A stretch of 64,000 nt of DNA from Roridomyces roridus. Its lineage: Eukaryota > Basidiomycota > Agaricomycetes > Agaricales > Mycenaceae. The translations under genes and the position numbers were made by a program. Below, piece by piece: positions 20,698 through 32,293 of this stretch (positions are counted from its first letter, which is position 1; each line of letters begins with the position of its first letter). The notes beneath the pieces are model-generated. The model did no database searches. It had not been told where the DNA came from and saw nothing but the letters and a program-made list of their open reading frames with translations. The DNA lies in contig JARKIF010000131.1 of NCBI GenBank assembly GCA_029378245.1, positions 28,319 to 92,318 on the forward strand, in the 5' to 3' direction.

Positions 20698-23597
20698 CTA
20701 AAGGCTAGCAGAAGGAACCGCACCAAAGAGCTCCTTCATGAACGCATCGCTATTAGGTTCCCTGCCCAGGAAGTCCTTCAAGGAATCAAGCTCTTCTCGA
20801 CTGCCACCATACTTCAAAATCTTGTCGCGGTACAGCTTGCCACGGGCAGGATCAAGAGGGTCGCCCTTGAAGACGGTGGCTACAAAATAATGAGAAATCA
20901 TGGGCTATCAAAGAGTTGCGATACGTACAATACATGTCCGCGGCGAACACCAAAGAATAGAGGTAGCTGTTCGCGGACTGGTGAGGACCCTCTCTACGGA
21001 GATGAAAACTGAAAGCGAACCCGTAGTAACCCGCATCGTAGCCGCCAGAAATGTGTCCAAAGGAACCTAGAGAGCAGAATGATCAGCCTGCCTCCACTGT
21101 AAGTCAAACCCGACGCACCTTGCCCTGGGCACGGTTTGTCCGACTTGACGAGAGAAATCTTTTCGCGGAGATTGTTCCAGAGAAGCGTATAGTCTTCGGG
21201 GGCTACATCGGGACAATTGAGTTGCGTGAAGCAGCACATGGAACAAGCAAATCGCACCCTGGTCGACGTGGACTAGTATGCGCTAGTCAGAAGACTCTCA
21301 CGGCATACAGGGATTGTACATACCCTTGATGTCGAATTTTCCGAAGAACACCTGGCGCAAGTACTGGAGGCCGACGTTAACATAACGCGACTTTATGAGC
21401 TTGTCGATAAGTTCGGGGGAGAGCGGCTGCTTGGTCTTGTAGTGACTCGAAATCTTTTCGAGAACCGAGGGTTCCCAGCACCAGTTCTCCAGCATCTGAG
21501 ATGGAGCCTGCGGGACAGTCAGTCGAAAGAAAGTAAAATGAGATGATTTAGACCTCGACAAAGTCTCTGGCAACTCTGCAATATTGTCAGTATCCAAAAG
21601 TCCAGGTATATGCCCACAAACATACTTCGTGCCTATTCGGATGGGTCAATCGATGAACAGAAAGAAAAAGCAGTTCATACCATGGAACATCGCAAACTTG
21701 GTGTTGGAAAGCAAACCATGGAACACGTGACCAAATTCGTGATAAAAAGTGACCACATCGTCGTGTCTCATAAGCGCAGGCTTTTCCGGTGTCTCCTTGG
21801 CCAAATTGGCGACCATGGCCGTCAACGGATAGCTCCGCTTGCCGTCGGGGCGCGTGTAGCCGCTAAGGATGGGCCAGACAGCTGCGTGTGAGTATTTGGA
21901 TTCACGCGGGAACAGGTCGAGGTAGCAGTATCCTACGAAACCGGTTTCGTCGGTGGCGTCCTTCTCCCACACGGAATATTGCTGAACGTCTGGGGAATAT
22001 GAGCACTGTCTCTCCCATGATATGTTATTATCCCACCTGGATGCCACGTCTCGCCCTCGATCGTCTCGAATCTCACACCCAATAGATTCTGGTAGATGTT
22101 GATGATGGCAGGAACGACCACAGAAACGGGAAAGTATTCCTTGACAAGCATGTCGTCGAGGTCGAGCGAGTTCTCGACGTACTTGCGGTCGTAGTATCGG
22201 TAATCCCAGATCCAGAGCGTGCCATCGAACGGAATGCCCCGCTCTTTGCAGTCTTTTTCCTTCAAGGCGAGGAGGTTCTCTCGGTCTTTCTCGCCGACGG
22301 GTTTGAGTTTTTCCTGGAGGTCGTCGAGGAACTATATCGCGGTCAGATGCAGAATGCGTTCGTGGGAAGATAGATACATCGGTCACGCCCTTGCCAGTTT
22401 TGACCATCTTGGGTTCCGTACGGTAGTCCGCCCTAGCTAGATTGAGTATGCCGCGGAGAAAGGTACAGTGTACACACCAGGTGGGATATTTCAAAACCTT
22501 GGCAATCTCCCGCCGCAGATGAAGGAATTTTTCTGCCAGCGGCACGTTTATTTCCAGACGCGATTCGTGCCCTTCGTACGCGCGTTTCCTTGTCTCGGGG
22601 AGATTTGCAAATTTGAACTGTGGTTATGAGTGCGTAGCAGCAGAAGCACGACAACAGACGAACAATGGGAAAAATGTCGGGAGTTTTGAAAGTCGAGTGG
22701 TATTTCCCGTCCTCGGTTTTCTTGTAGCCAGAGATGACGTCCTCGGGTACGCCGTCGAGCTCTTCTCTCGTGAAGGATACGAAGCCGTTCTCCTCGTTGA
22801 AGTTTTTCTGTCGTGGCAGTCTCAGCTCAGTAGAGATTGGAAATTGTTCAACTTGCATCGAACTCTAGGCAAGTCTGGGATAGCTGCTTCTGCAGATCCA
22901 TTAAAGTCTTGCGTTCGTCCTCTGGCAATCCCAAACCGGCGCGTTTGCCAGCGAGAATCTGCGTGTCAAGTCAGTCTGAAGGGCCACGAACGAAGTCCAC
23001 ACGCGTGACCATTTTCTCGACAAGGCGTTGTTCCTCGGGAGAGAGTTGATTCCAGCGGCCGGTATCTTTGAGATTCTTCTCGGCAGCGAGCTTTGCATTG
23101 AATACATCGATCCTCATGGATGACTCCACACCATACTCGCGAACGAGCCCATCAGCTGCAGTCGAGGCGTCCCGCAATGGCTTTGAAGTCGACACATTTT
23201 GGTAAAAGGACAACGGTTCGGTGACCGTTTCGTACTCGGTGTCGGCCCTTTCCAAGGCTACAAAGACCTAGAGGCCGTTGGATGAGAGTCGAATTGACAC
23301 AGGACCACTCACCGACTCGAAAGTACACTCGGCACCCTGCAATCCGCCGATTTGTGCTTCAACTGCGCGATGCTTGGCGATGGCGGCCTTGGTGAGTTCG
23401 CTAACTTCGTCTGCGGTATGGCTCCAACGCGGGGGTGGCTGAGGAGGAGTGATCTTGGATGGCATGGAGGTGATGGATGAGAAGAGGGCACGAGGACGGA
23501 AGCCTAGTCTGGATTGCGTAACCATAAACCCCGCGCGGAAATTGACGGGATTACTGGTAAACGTCCTCCATCCCGCAGCTGCTTTGTTGAGCAACAT
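20698..23597 (-). CDS. M3-family metallo-oligopeptidase (thimet oligopeptidase / saccharolysin type)
   Basis: The zinc site is plain: VVTFYHEFGHVFHGLLSNTKFAMFHG, with the HExxH motif read here as HEFGH, as in M3 peptidases. Upstream motifs also fit the family, such as GYCYLDLFPRESKYSHAAVWPI and LPGVGL-like sequence absent. The C-terminus is conserved as DPARGKLYRDKILKYGGSREELDSLKDFLGREPNSDAFMKELFG, ending at 20698. The start at 23597 gives a basic, Ser/Thr-rich N-terminus (MLLNKAAAGWRTF) that could be a mitochondrial presequence; a later in-frame Met would give a cytosolic form. The enzyme cuts short peptides, including those left by proteasome or presequence processing. At least eight exons. 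Divergent from ceramide synthase, 157 bases between starts. Confidence 0.88.
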
Positions 23598-23754
23598 GGG
23601 TTTTTTTAGTTGGCGAACGCGTAACGAAGAGTCATGGCAGCTCGCCAACAAGCGACTTTGATAAGATTAGATCTGCTCCGGATCAATCGGAGGGCTGCGT
23701 GGGAAAGCGGAAAACGCGTCGCGTAACGGCATTCTCGCTGTTTCATCTTCCCCA

Positions 23755-25488
23755 ATGCCTGTGCGCCAGAGGAAACCGAAGCACATCGAGACAAGCAGCG
23801 ACGCCGTCGCAAACCGCTTCGGAGACACTCTATTGCCTCAGACGTCCGTGGTTTCTCTATTCCACTTCTCGGGCTCACCGCCGTGTACAGTCCTGACGGC
23901 TCCGTGACCCCCGTCCGTGCGTCCTCGCCCGTTGGAACACGCAAAAAGATCTCTCCATGGCTGCGCTGGGTCGTTCAACCAGGTCCACTTCTATGCTTTG
24001 TCCTAATTCTAGCTGACATTTCCCAGTCCAATCCTTCAAGTTGCTTGTGAGCATATAAACATCAAGTCTTTGGAAAACACTCAATCTTGCCCAAGCTCAT
24101 CCCCCTCGTGCTTTACATTAATTGGGAGCTATTTACACCCCAACTACAAGCTGCCATCGCCCCCCTCGCCCCCTCCCTCATCCACGACGGCCGTCTCGCC
24201 AACCCCTTTGCCGGCATCTTCCTGCTCTCCCACCGCGTCCCGGAATCAGACCCCAGCGATCCCCGCTATGCCAAGGGCTGGTTCGACCTCGCATTCCTCG
24301 CCTACTATGTCGTCTTTTTCTCTTGCTTCCGCCAACTCGTCACTATCAACACCTTCGGACCCATCGCCAAATACTTTGGTCTCAAAAAGGAGGCTAAAAT
24401 CGACCGGTTCGGAGAACAAGGCTATGCCCTCGTTTATTTTGCGCTGTCTGGTTTCTGGGGTTTCGTGCGTTGACCAACAACTGTTGCACTTGCTGCCGCT
24501 CACTCTAGACCAGCGTGTCATGTCCCAGCTTCCGTGGGGTGTGCACCTTTTCAATTAAGCTCTTACTCACCCAGGCGGCAGAACGTTTTGGTACCGGACA
24601 GAGTACTTCTGGATTGGTGAGTACACACATATTCCTGCTTTCATCCCTCACCCAAATCGTCAGACTATCCTCATTGGGACATGAAGCCCGAACTCAAGCG
24701 CTACTACCTGATGCAAATGGCATACTGGCTACAGCAGCTCATCGTCCTCGTGCTCGGCCTGGAGAAACCCCGAAAGGACTTTTACGAGCTGGTCGCCCAC
24801 CATATTGTTACTCTGTGGCTCGTGGGGTGCGCTGTCAACCGGTTGTATTTTATAACGCCTAAATTGGTACAGATGGAGTTACTTGGTCAACTTGACGTTG
24901 ATTGGGAATGCGGTATACATGAGCATGGATTTGCCAGATACGACCTTTGCTGTGAGTGTGTATCTTGACCAAACAAAATATCCTCATACTTTGCCTAGCT
25001 TTCCAAGCTGCTCAACTACATCGAATGGAATCGCGCCAAACTCTTCAGTTTCGCCTTTTTCGTCTGTGTTTGGACGTGCGTTCGCTTTCTCTCTCGTAGT
25101 CAGCAACACTTGACACTGTCGCAGGTACTTCCGGCACTACCTCAACCTGGTCATTCTGTGGTCTGTTTGGACCCAATTTGATTTGATCCCGTATGTCCTC
25201 TCTCCCCTACCGACCCGCGCTCACATGCTGCGTTGCAAAGGGATCACGCCAGACGATGGGTCTGGTCGGAAGGCGTTTACATGGTAGGGTGGATGAAGTA
25301 CCAGATCTTTGCGCCCCTCCTGTTGCTGCAATGTCTGAACCTGTTCTGGTACTTCCTCATCTGGCGGGTTGCCGTACGGTGCGCACATCATGGCTCTTGT
25401 TCTTCATTTGTCTCATGCTAAATCATGTAGCGCGATCATGACCGTCGACCTCAACGACGATCGGTCGGACGACGAGGGGGACGATTAA
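23755..25488 (+). CDS. LAG1: Ceramide synthase (LAG1/LAC1, TLC domain)
   Basis: The protein makes ceramide from a sphingoid base and a fatty acyl-CoA in the ER membrane. The TLC domain includes [24 protein letters not shown], the catalytic-type [17 protein letters not shown] with its paired His, [21 protein letters not shown], and [13 protein letters not shown]. The tail is acidic ([13 protein letters not shown]) and ends at 25488. The start is inferred at 23755: exon 1 ends at 23843, exon 2 is 23891-23983, and a 20-nt exon (24027-24046) is needed to join VQPG-type sequence to [12 protein letters not shown]. Several hydrophobic helices follow. Other start choices leave the N-terminus out of frame. 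Confidence 0.88.
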
Positions 25489-25580
25489 AGTTCAGTAAAA
25501 CATAGAACCGCCCACTTTGGAGAGCGTTCAGGTTTTCAAATACAATAATTATATCAGGCAGTTTAATATAATACACAGGT

Positions 25581-26727
25581 TTACGGTTGTAGACTCTCCT
25601 GGATCTCATCCTTGAGCTTTTCAGCGAATTCCTGGATGTTGCTTCCACTGCCGAGGCTGAGAGCTTCGAAAGGGATCATGTTGTGTTGGTTGGCGGGGGC
25701 GTTGGAAGTTGCGGCGGGGTGCGAGCGAGAGTCGATCACTCGGAGCTCGGGCCTCGCCTGCTGCTCCCCGGTCAACGAGTGGAGATCGTCGTAGGTGAAG
25801 AGGAGGGAGTCTGTTTTTGGCAAGTAGGGGTTGAAGTCGAGGATGTGGCCTCGTGAGAGGTCGCGTGTTAGAAGGAAATCGAAGGTGTCTGGGAGATGTT
25901 CATGCGAGTCCTCAGAAGAATAGATCGAAGACATACAGTGCTTCGGACCCTCCCACTTTGGCAGGATTTTGGTCTCCCAAAAGGACCGCACGCTCGAGAC
26001 GATTTTTTCGCAAGTGGGCGGGTCGTTGAGGAACTCGTAGTAGTTGGTATCTCTTTGTGAGATTCCTGTATTTCACTTAGAAGGGCGTCGGAAGAGACAA
26101 GAGAAGAATGACCTATCAAAATATTTTCGCGGACAAAACAGCGCAATTCGCGACTCTTGTCGATCGGGTACCACTTCCTCAAGACCAATTCGAGCTCATA
26201 TGCCTCCGTCTCTGCGCTGCTGCAGCCCTCGAACACGGACTCGCGCGTGATATCATGCGTGATAAAGTCGGACGACTTTAGGAGCATATACACGTCTGCT
26301 GGTGAGGTGCATTTGAGCGGCGAGGACGCGGGGAGGATCCATGCGGCATCTTTTGGTGAAGAAAAGTTGAGTTTTGGAAAGACGGAGCCGTAGGTTGAGA
26401 TGCAGGTGCGGATCTCTGAGTCCAGGGAGGGGAATGTAAAGTGCGGGGTGTCCGAGTCAGAGTCAGAGTCCTCTGGCGCATCTTCGCCATCGGAAAGCTG
26501 GCTAGATCTATTCCCGAGTCAAGGAGATTGAAAAGAGAGGGTGTGGCGACGACAAACACGTCGTCTGCGCCCTCGGGGATGTGGACGCCGTCGGAATTGA
26601 GATAGTCTGAAAAGTTTTGTGGGAGGGGTCGGATGATTGTTGATTTTATGGTGACATCCGAGAAGGTGGGGTACCAGGAGGAGAACTGGAATTGGAGCAG
26701 GTCTGTGGATGAGATTGAAGGGAACAT
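25581..26727 (-). CDS. CDC123: CDC123 (D123) family, eIF2 assembly chaperone
   Basis: CDC123 is an ATP-grasp protein that binds the eIF2 gamma subunit and promotes eIF2 assembly in the cytosol. The N-terminus shows the family start ([44 protein letters not shown]). The middle has [18 protein letters not shown] and [27 protein letters not shown], and the C-terminal part has [34 protein letters not shown]. At least four exons are used. The start at 26727 is preferred over an ATG four codons upstream. The stop is at 25581. Convergent with ceramide synthase, 92 bases apart. Confidence 0.88.
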
Positions 26728-26932
26728 GGAAGTAATCACGACACCGCGATAAGATCAGTTGAACTACTTGCTCTTGACCTCCAAGCCGACTTCTGGCCAT
26801 TTCCAGCAAACATCCTACTAATGGGCTATGCTACTACCGCTGGGTCTTGAGGGTGTCTAAATGTCTCACTGGCAGTCTAGACCTTGTTTGAGACATGCTC
26901 TTCCGCGAGGATCAGTCTCAGCCTCCCCTGCG

Positions 26933-26939
26933 TATAAAA
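26933..26939 (+). promoter_or_regulatory. TATA box of the RING-finger gene
   Basis: TATAAAA lies 49 bases before the ATG at 26988, with a CT-rich leader between. The duplicated relic at 18.65 kb aligns here but has lost the TATA. Confidence 0.55.
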
Positions 26940-26987
26940 TCCTGTCGACTCTGCTAGACATTTCACTCTTCTTCTTCCTCCACCACC

Positions 26988-27875
26988 ATGTCTTACAACA
27001 ACAACGACTCACCATGCTACTGCTCCTTGTGCGACGAGTATTTCCACACGCAATCTGAGCGGATGCAGCACATCCAGGAGTCGCCTCATCACCCCGAGTG
27101 CGAGTACTGCATGCGTCGGTTCCTCAACAAGAACATTCTGCGCAACGTACGTCTTCTTCAAGCCATCTTCCCCATGTCTGACATGCATATAGCATTTCAT
27201 CTACTCGAGGCTGCACAACTACTGCGCCTCGTGCGAGATAGAGTTCCAAACACCCGCGGGCCTGCGTTATGTTCGTGTCCCTGCATTCATTGTCAATAGG
27301 CGAAATACTGATGAGACCGCACAGCACATCGAGCACGCCCCCGTACACTGCGATGACAGTGACAGTGAAGACGATGGAGAGACTTGCGACTCGGATATCC
27401 CTGAAGAAGAGTGGGAGGACGAGATGGGGCGCTTAAAGTACCCTGACGAGCCCTGGGAGGACTCGGACCTGGATGGCGGAGACAATTCCTGGGAGGTCTT
27501 TGATGCGTATGATTTCGAGAGCCAGGAAGAGATCGCGGGGCTGTCAGTCGAGGACGAGGAGGTATGTTGGCCATCTTCAGCTCGTATCTGGCTGAACCAA
27601 GTTCTCCAGGAACAGCAGGAAGAGGAGGAAGATGCCGATGAAAACGTCGTGCCTCTGTTCTCGTGTCCCCTCTGCCAGGAAACCCCGCAGTCTGTGTGCT
27701 GCGCGCCGTGTGGTCATATCTTCTGCTCTCCGTACGTGTTCATTTCATCAGGTGACCGCTCGTTTTCTCAATCGCGTCTAGCTGCATAACCAATGTGTTC
27801 AAGCACGAGGGAGCTTGTCCTGTATGCTCAGAGCCAGGACAAGTCGAGCAGCTGAGGAAGATCTTCTTGGCCTAA
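26988..27875 (+). CDS. C2H2-type plus RING-finger protein
   Basis: Exon 1 (26988-27146) encodes a Cys/His cluster (CYCSLCDEYFHTQSERMQHI) followed by CEYCMRRF. The next exon continues a second C2H2-like unit (YCASCEIEFQTPAGL..HIEHAPVHC). An acidic stretch follows, and the C-terminus carries a RING: CPLCQETPQSVCCAPCGHIFC split by an intron from CITNVFKHEGACPVC, ending at 27875. RING proteins of this type are usually ubiquitin ligases. The pairing of two terminal C2H2 units with a C-terminal RING is common in mushroom genomes. It is the intact relative of the relic at 17.9-18.65 kb. The substrate is unknown. Confidence 0.75.
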
Positions 27876-27966
27876 TGTATCCAGTGTACGAATCAAAGAG
27901 TTTTTCAGTCGCATGCGCATACCATTAGAATGAGGAAAACATGCAGGTAGACATAGAGGAGCGGAT

Positions 27967-28548
27967 CTACTCTTCTTCCTCGGCCTCCTCCTCCTCCTCC
28001 TCATCATCGTCCTCGTCTTCCTTTGCAGATTCGACGACGGCGGTGGCGATACGGTCCAAGTCCCGCTGACCGTCCTGGCTGATTCTGCGGCCGCCGTTCT
28101 CGGTTTGCTCGAGGACACCGATCTTCTCGAGAGACTGGCAGACTTTCCGTTGGACGGAGGCGGATGAGTCGGCGTGGTGCGAGGGACGGTTGCCGCGTCG
28201 GTTACGCCCACCGTGCAGTTTTGTGAGAGCGCCAATGCCGACGTCCTTGCGGAGGTAGATATGCCGTGCGACGGCAGCTGGAAGGAATTCGTTTAGATAC
28301 GAGTTGAAGGGCGAAAGATTTCGACTACCCACCTGCACGGACGTAGTACCAGTCAGGGTCATACGGGGCGAGCTCCTTGAACGCGCCAGTTTTGACGAGG
28401 TCGACCCATGTTGGCACCTCGAGTTTTCCAGATCGCTTCAAGTGGGAAGCATAGGCAGTGATGAACGCTTCAGCGCTGCAATGCACGTTTACAGGCTTGC
28501 AATGGGAGGAATCGAAGACACGCACCTAATATCGCGGACTCCCGGCAT
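27967..28548 (-). CDS. RPS19: 40S ribosomal protein eS19
   Basis: Component of the small ribosomal subunit head, needed for 18S rRNA maturation. The start at 28548 gives MPGVRDIS, then [21 protein letters not shown], then [25 protein letters not shown]; after an intron whose donor follows 28333, exon 3 gives [23 protein letters not shown] and [23 protein letters not shown], with [23 protein letters not shown]. This is the full eS19 fold. The last 20 or so residues are almost all Asp/Glu, an acidic tail longer than in yeast or human eS19. Divergent from the F-box gene. Confidence 0.95.
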
Positions 28549-28727
28549 ACTGGGCGGATTTTTTTGAAGGGTCGACGGGGAGGCGGGTCGGCGCTGGTGG
28601 AGAACAAATTCGAATGAGAACGGCTTACGCAATACTACCCAGTACACACGCGCAAAGCAGGGCTCACAGCCACTGATATAGATACATCTGATGTCATCCC
28701 ATCACCTCCCTCTTATCGGCATGCACC

Positions 28728-30073
28728 ATGGACACTCTACCAGCTGAGATTCTCATCGAAATATTCTTCTTGTGCACCACCGAACCGGCCGAACCTCTTG
28801 TTCCTCTGAACTTGTCCTGTGTCTCCACCTGGTGGCGCGAGGTAGTCCAGGTCGGTGTGGACATGCCTCGTCTCGACTCATTTGACACCCACCCTAGTCG
28901 TCTCCACGCATTTGGCAGTACATACACCTCGATGACCGCTCGACACTGGCCTTCTCCCGCGCCCAAGTTGCGCTCTGGACGCGCCGGTCGTACCCCTTGT
29001 CCTTTGATATCACCCTGGACGTTGCCAAGTCATCCAATCTCATCCTGCCTCTGCTCTCCCCGCTGCTTCCCTTCATGGATCGATGGCGTCACTTCACCAT
29101 GACAGGCCTACGCCAGGAATCGGTCGTTCTATCCGGCTCACTGGCCGACGGTATAGATCCTTTGATCATATCGCTGCAAGATCCGGACCAAGCAGCCAAA
29201 GGTTCCCTCCGGCGCACCTTCGCCGGCATGGCTCCTGAGTGGCTGGCCATGAACATCTGGGTTTCCGAGCTACCCAAACCCATGTCGTTGCTCCCGATGC
29301 ATTTCACGGCAGTCGTAATGTCGGAGCATTCCCTGTCAATCCACACCCAACCGCGCTCTATCCTCGAGTTCCTGTCCATGTGCCCGCAACTTGTGGCGTT
29401 CTCGTTCGCGGGATGGCACCACGACGACGAGGAAAGGATGAATGCTCCCCCTCTGCCGGTCGTAAGGCTGCCAGAGCTGCGGAAACTGCATCTTCGTACG
29501 ACTTGCGGCGCCCGCTCGTTACTTTCTTGCATCGATGCCCCAGGCCTTACCGAGCTCTATCTCGCCTCACTTAACGTCGATTTTCAGCTTTCGGTCCCTA
29601 TTGAGGAGGACGGCGACTCGGATGATGAAGCCGGCGACTTTTCGCGTTCGCCGGGGAGCGACCGCGCAACGGGGATGGGGCTACGGCGCCTCCTCCTGCG
29701 CTCCAACCCGCCCCTTCGGGTACTCCACATGGACTGGAGCGACATGCGAACGAAAGACTTTCGTTTCGCATTTGACCATCTCAGCAGTTTGGAGTGGTTC
29801 TTCATCTCTGCGTCGGATATGAGCGATCGGGTGATTGAGCTATTGCGTCCTTTCAGCTCTGTGCGTCTCCCGATGCTACGACGCTTGGAGCTGATCAATT
29901 GCAACGAACTGTCTGGGGAGGTAATACTCCAAGTCCTCAGTGCACGCGTCGCGGTCACGGACACGCTGTCGGAGCTGGCGATTATCCAGTGCGAGGGATT
30001 TACTGAGCAGCATGCTGCGTTGTTGAGGAAGGATTTCAGAGGCACACTCGAGACGAGCAGGGAGGCAATGTAA
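28728..30073 (+). CDS. F-box protein with leucine-rich C-terminal region
   Basis: The two exons (28728-28850 and 28919-30073) join in frame to give 425 residues. The F-box is at the very N-terminus (TLPAEILIEIFFLCTTEP..PLNLSCVSTWWREVV), continuing across the intron to YIHLDDRSTLAFSRAQVALW. The rest has scattered LRR-like units (LRKLHLRT, LTELYLASLN, LRVLHMDW, LRRLELINCNEL). Mushroom genomes carry hundreds of such proteins, which present substrates to SCF ubiquitin ligases. The substrate is unknown. Confidence 0.8.
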
Positions 30074-30175
30074 CGATTATGTAACTTGTATTTTTACTGC
30101 CATCAACGCGCCGATAATCTCTCTCTCCACGTGCTTTGACGCGGTTCTTCTTGACTTTTTTCCTCGATCGCCACG

Positions 30176-32074
30176 ATGGCGGGCGATACAACTTTCGATG
30201 CCATGTTCGGTGAAGATCTCAAACAGCGCGCTGCGAAACTCGTCGTCGAACATGGAATTTCCTACACCGAAGCTCTCAAAAAAGCTGAAGAGCAGATGCG
30301 GCAAAATAACCCGTTCATTCCTCCTGCCCATGGATGTCCTGTGAACGACCTGCCTCCCGAGCTGCTTGCACATATCTTTGAGCTGGGGCGCCAGATGGAT
30401 ATCGAGGAGGCGTATGCTGATGATTTCTCGGACGACGGGCTAGACGATGAGGATGAGGAGTGGACCGATGAGGAGGATGGAGATGACGATGAGGAAGTGG
30501 ATGAGGTGGTGGTCGAGCACGAGGAGGACGTGCGGATGTCCAGTCCCGTGAAGCCAAGAGCGCGACCACCGATACCAGGTAGCTTCCCGGGCCAGGAGGA
30601 CGAAGCAGATGACGAAGAGGAGGATGGCGACGACGACGCGATGGATGACGACGATGACGACGACGAGGATGACGAAGACGATCGGCCGTTCCAGGAACTC
30701 GCGTCGCATGTCTGTCGGCACTGGCGCGAGATCGCTCTTGGGACCCACACGCTCTGGACGCGGGTCGAGTTTGAGGGGCATCCCAATATGGAGCGTGCCC
30801 GGGCGTGGATTGACCGTGCTAATGGCCTCCCGCTTGAAATCACTGTCGATTGCACCAGTATGCATGAACCAGGCGCGCATGACGACGATCCAGAGCCAGA
30901 ACCTCAGGAAGTCTTGCTCGTTTCCTATGACCCGACTACAGGCACGCTCACCTCGACCACCCACACCGGACCTCCACTCCCCAACTTGGAGGCACCCCCT
31001 CAGCAACCGTGTGTCCCAGTCGAAGGCCTCGTCGCTATCCTCGACATGATCATTCCCCACGTCGAGCAATGGCGCGTGCTCGAAATCCACGTCAACACGT
31101 ACGACTACATGCACAAGGTCATGCAGCGCCTCGCAGCCTGCTCTTCAGCACCAATACTGGAGGAATTTGGGCTTTACACCTACGACGACACGGAGGAGTA
31201 CAATGTCTTTGAGCCTCCCGAGCTCGCGACGCGGTTGGTGCCTTTCCACGGGATCGTGCCCCATTTGACCCATGTCTCCTTCTGGGGAGTACATATTGCC
31301 TGGGACGAGTCGACCTCGTTTTTGCGTGAGCTGCGTGATATCGAGCTTGCTTACCACGCCAAAGACGTCCGTCCGTCTTTCGAGACGTTCCGTGCCATTC
31401 TGGACGCGTCTCCGCAGCTGGAAGTTCTATCACTCTGTCTTTCGGGTCCTGTGGGGGACATGGAGACTGTAGAGGTGCCCTCGCTACGCGGCCTCGTACT
31501 GTGCTATCTCGAGTCCGAGTACGCCAAGCCGCTCATGCAGGCACTTGTCCTCCCTGCCCTGGAGGAACTCACGCTGGCGATGCAAGACGAGGACTTTACC
31601 GAGTTTGCAACACAGCTCGCGACGCCGGCGCGCGGCGAGGCGCGGTCCTTACTTTCGGGTCTAACTTCGCTCAAACTAAAAAGTCTGCCGTGTAGTAACG
31701 CCGCGGCTGCTGCCTTCATGGGGCAACTCTCGGGTCTGCGGAGGCTCAACCTCAATTGCTCGGGCGAGGACGAGATGATGCAGTTTTTCGAGCTATTGCA
31801 GGAGGTTGCGCCTGGTCAGACGGCGCCTTTGTACTGCCCAAAGTTGGAGACGTTGCGGACCGAGGGTGTTGATGGGCCTTTGGTGCGGAAACTTATTACG
31901 ACACGCAGAACGGCGGGAGCACCGATTGATGACTTGTCTATAAGTGGGAGGGACGAGGTGACTCGGAAGGACGAGAACTGGTTCAGGGCCAACTTGAAGA
32001 CATTCGAGTTCTTTGAGCCGTCCGACTCGGAGGATGAGCTGGTTGCTGTGGACGAAGACGATGAGCAGGATTAA
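30176..32074 (+). CDS. F-box protein whose F-box is split by a long acidic insertion
   Basis: A single exon of 632 residues. The first half of an F-box is seen at about residues 60-72 (NDLPPELLAHIFELG). It is followed by about 110 residues that are mostly Asp/Glu with a short Pro/Arg segment. The second half then resumes (FQELASHVCRHWREIALGTHTLW). The remainder has LRR-like segments (LEVLSLCLSG, LRGLVLCYLES, LEELTLAMQD, LRRLNLNCSG), and the C-terminus is acidic again. The acidic coding DNA is rich in GAN repeats (about 30430-30690). It follows the other F-box gene on the same strand. Confidence 0.78.
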   Translation: MAGDTTFDAMFGEDLKQRAAKLVVEHGISYTEALKKAEEQMRQNNPFIPPAHGCPVNDLPPELLAHIFELGRQMDIEEAYADDFSDDGLDDEDEEWTDEEDGDDDEEVDEVVVEHEEDVRMSSPVKPRARPPIPGSFPGQEDEADDEEEDGDDDAMDDDDDDDEDDEDDRPFQELASHVCRHWREIALGTHTLWTRVEFEGHPNMERARAWIDRANGLPLEITVDCTSMHEPGAHDDDPEPEPQEVLLVSYDPTTGTLTSTTHTGPPLPNLEAPPQQPCVPVEGLVAILDMIIPHVEQWRVLEIHVNTYDYMHKVMQRLAACSSAPILEEFGLYTYDDTEEYNVFEPPELATRLVPFHGIVPHLTHVSFWGVHIAWDESTSFLRELRDIELAYHAKDVRPSFETFRAILDASPQLEVLSLCLSGPVGDMETVEVPSLRGLVLCYLESEYAKPLMQALVLPALEELTLAMQDEDFTEFATQLATPARGEARSLLSGLTSLKLKSLPCSNAAAAAFMGQLSGLRRLNLNCSGEDEMMQFFELLQEVAPGQTAPLYCPKLETLRTEGVDGPLVRKLITTRRTAGAPIDDLSISGRDEVTRKDENWFRANLKTFEFFEPSDSEDELVAVDEDDEQD

Positions 32075-32293
32075 GTACTATTCCTAGACTACTATTACAT
32101 CTATCCGTGTCAGGAACTAGAAGCTGTGCGGGTAACGGGAAACGTGAGACGCGCGCCCATCTTGAATCTGACAGATACGAGATGGGAAGCAATTGGTGGC
32201 ACTTGACATCTGTTTGGGCATCAGCCATATATCACAGCTGTAACCGGCTACCTTGATTCTCTCACCGCCCTCCTCGCTCCTCCCTACCTTGCA

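Noticed and set aside
30262..30855. Minus-strand Ser-rich open frame of 197 residues
   Set aside because: It is the reverse reading of the Asp/Glu repeat codons in the F-box gene.
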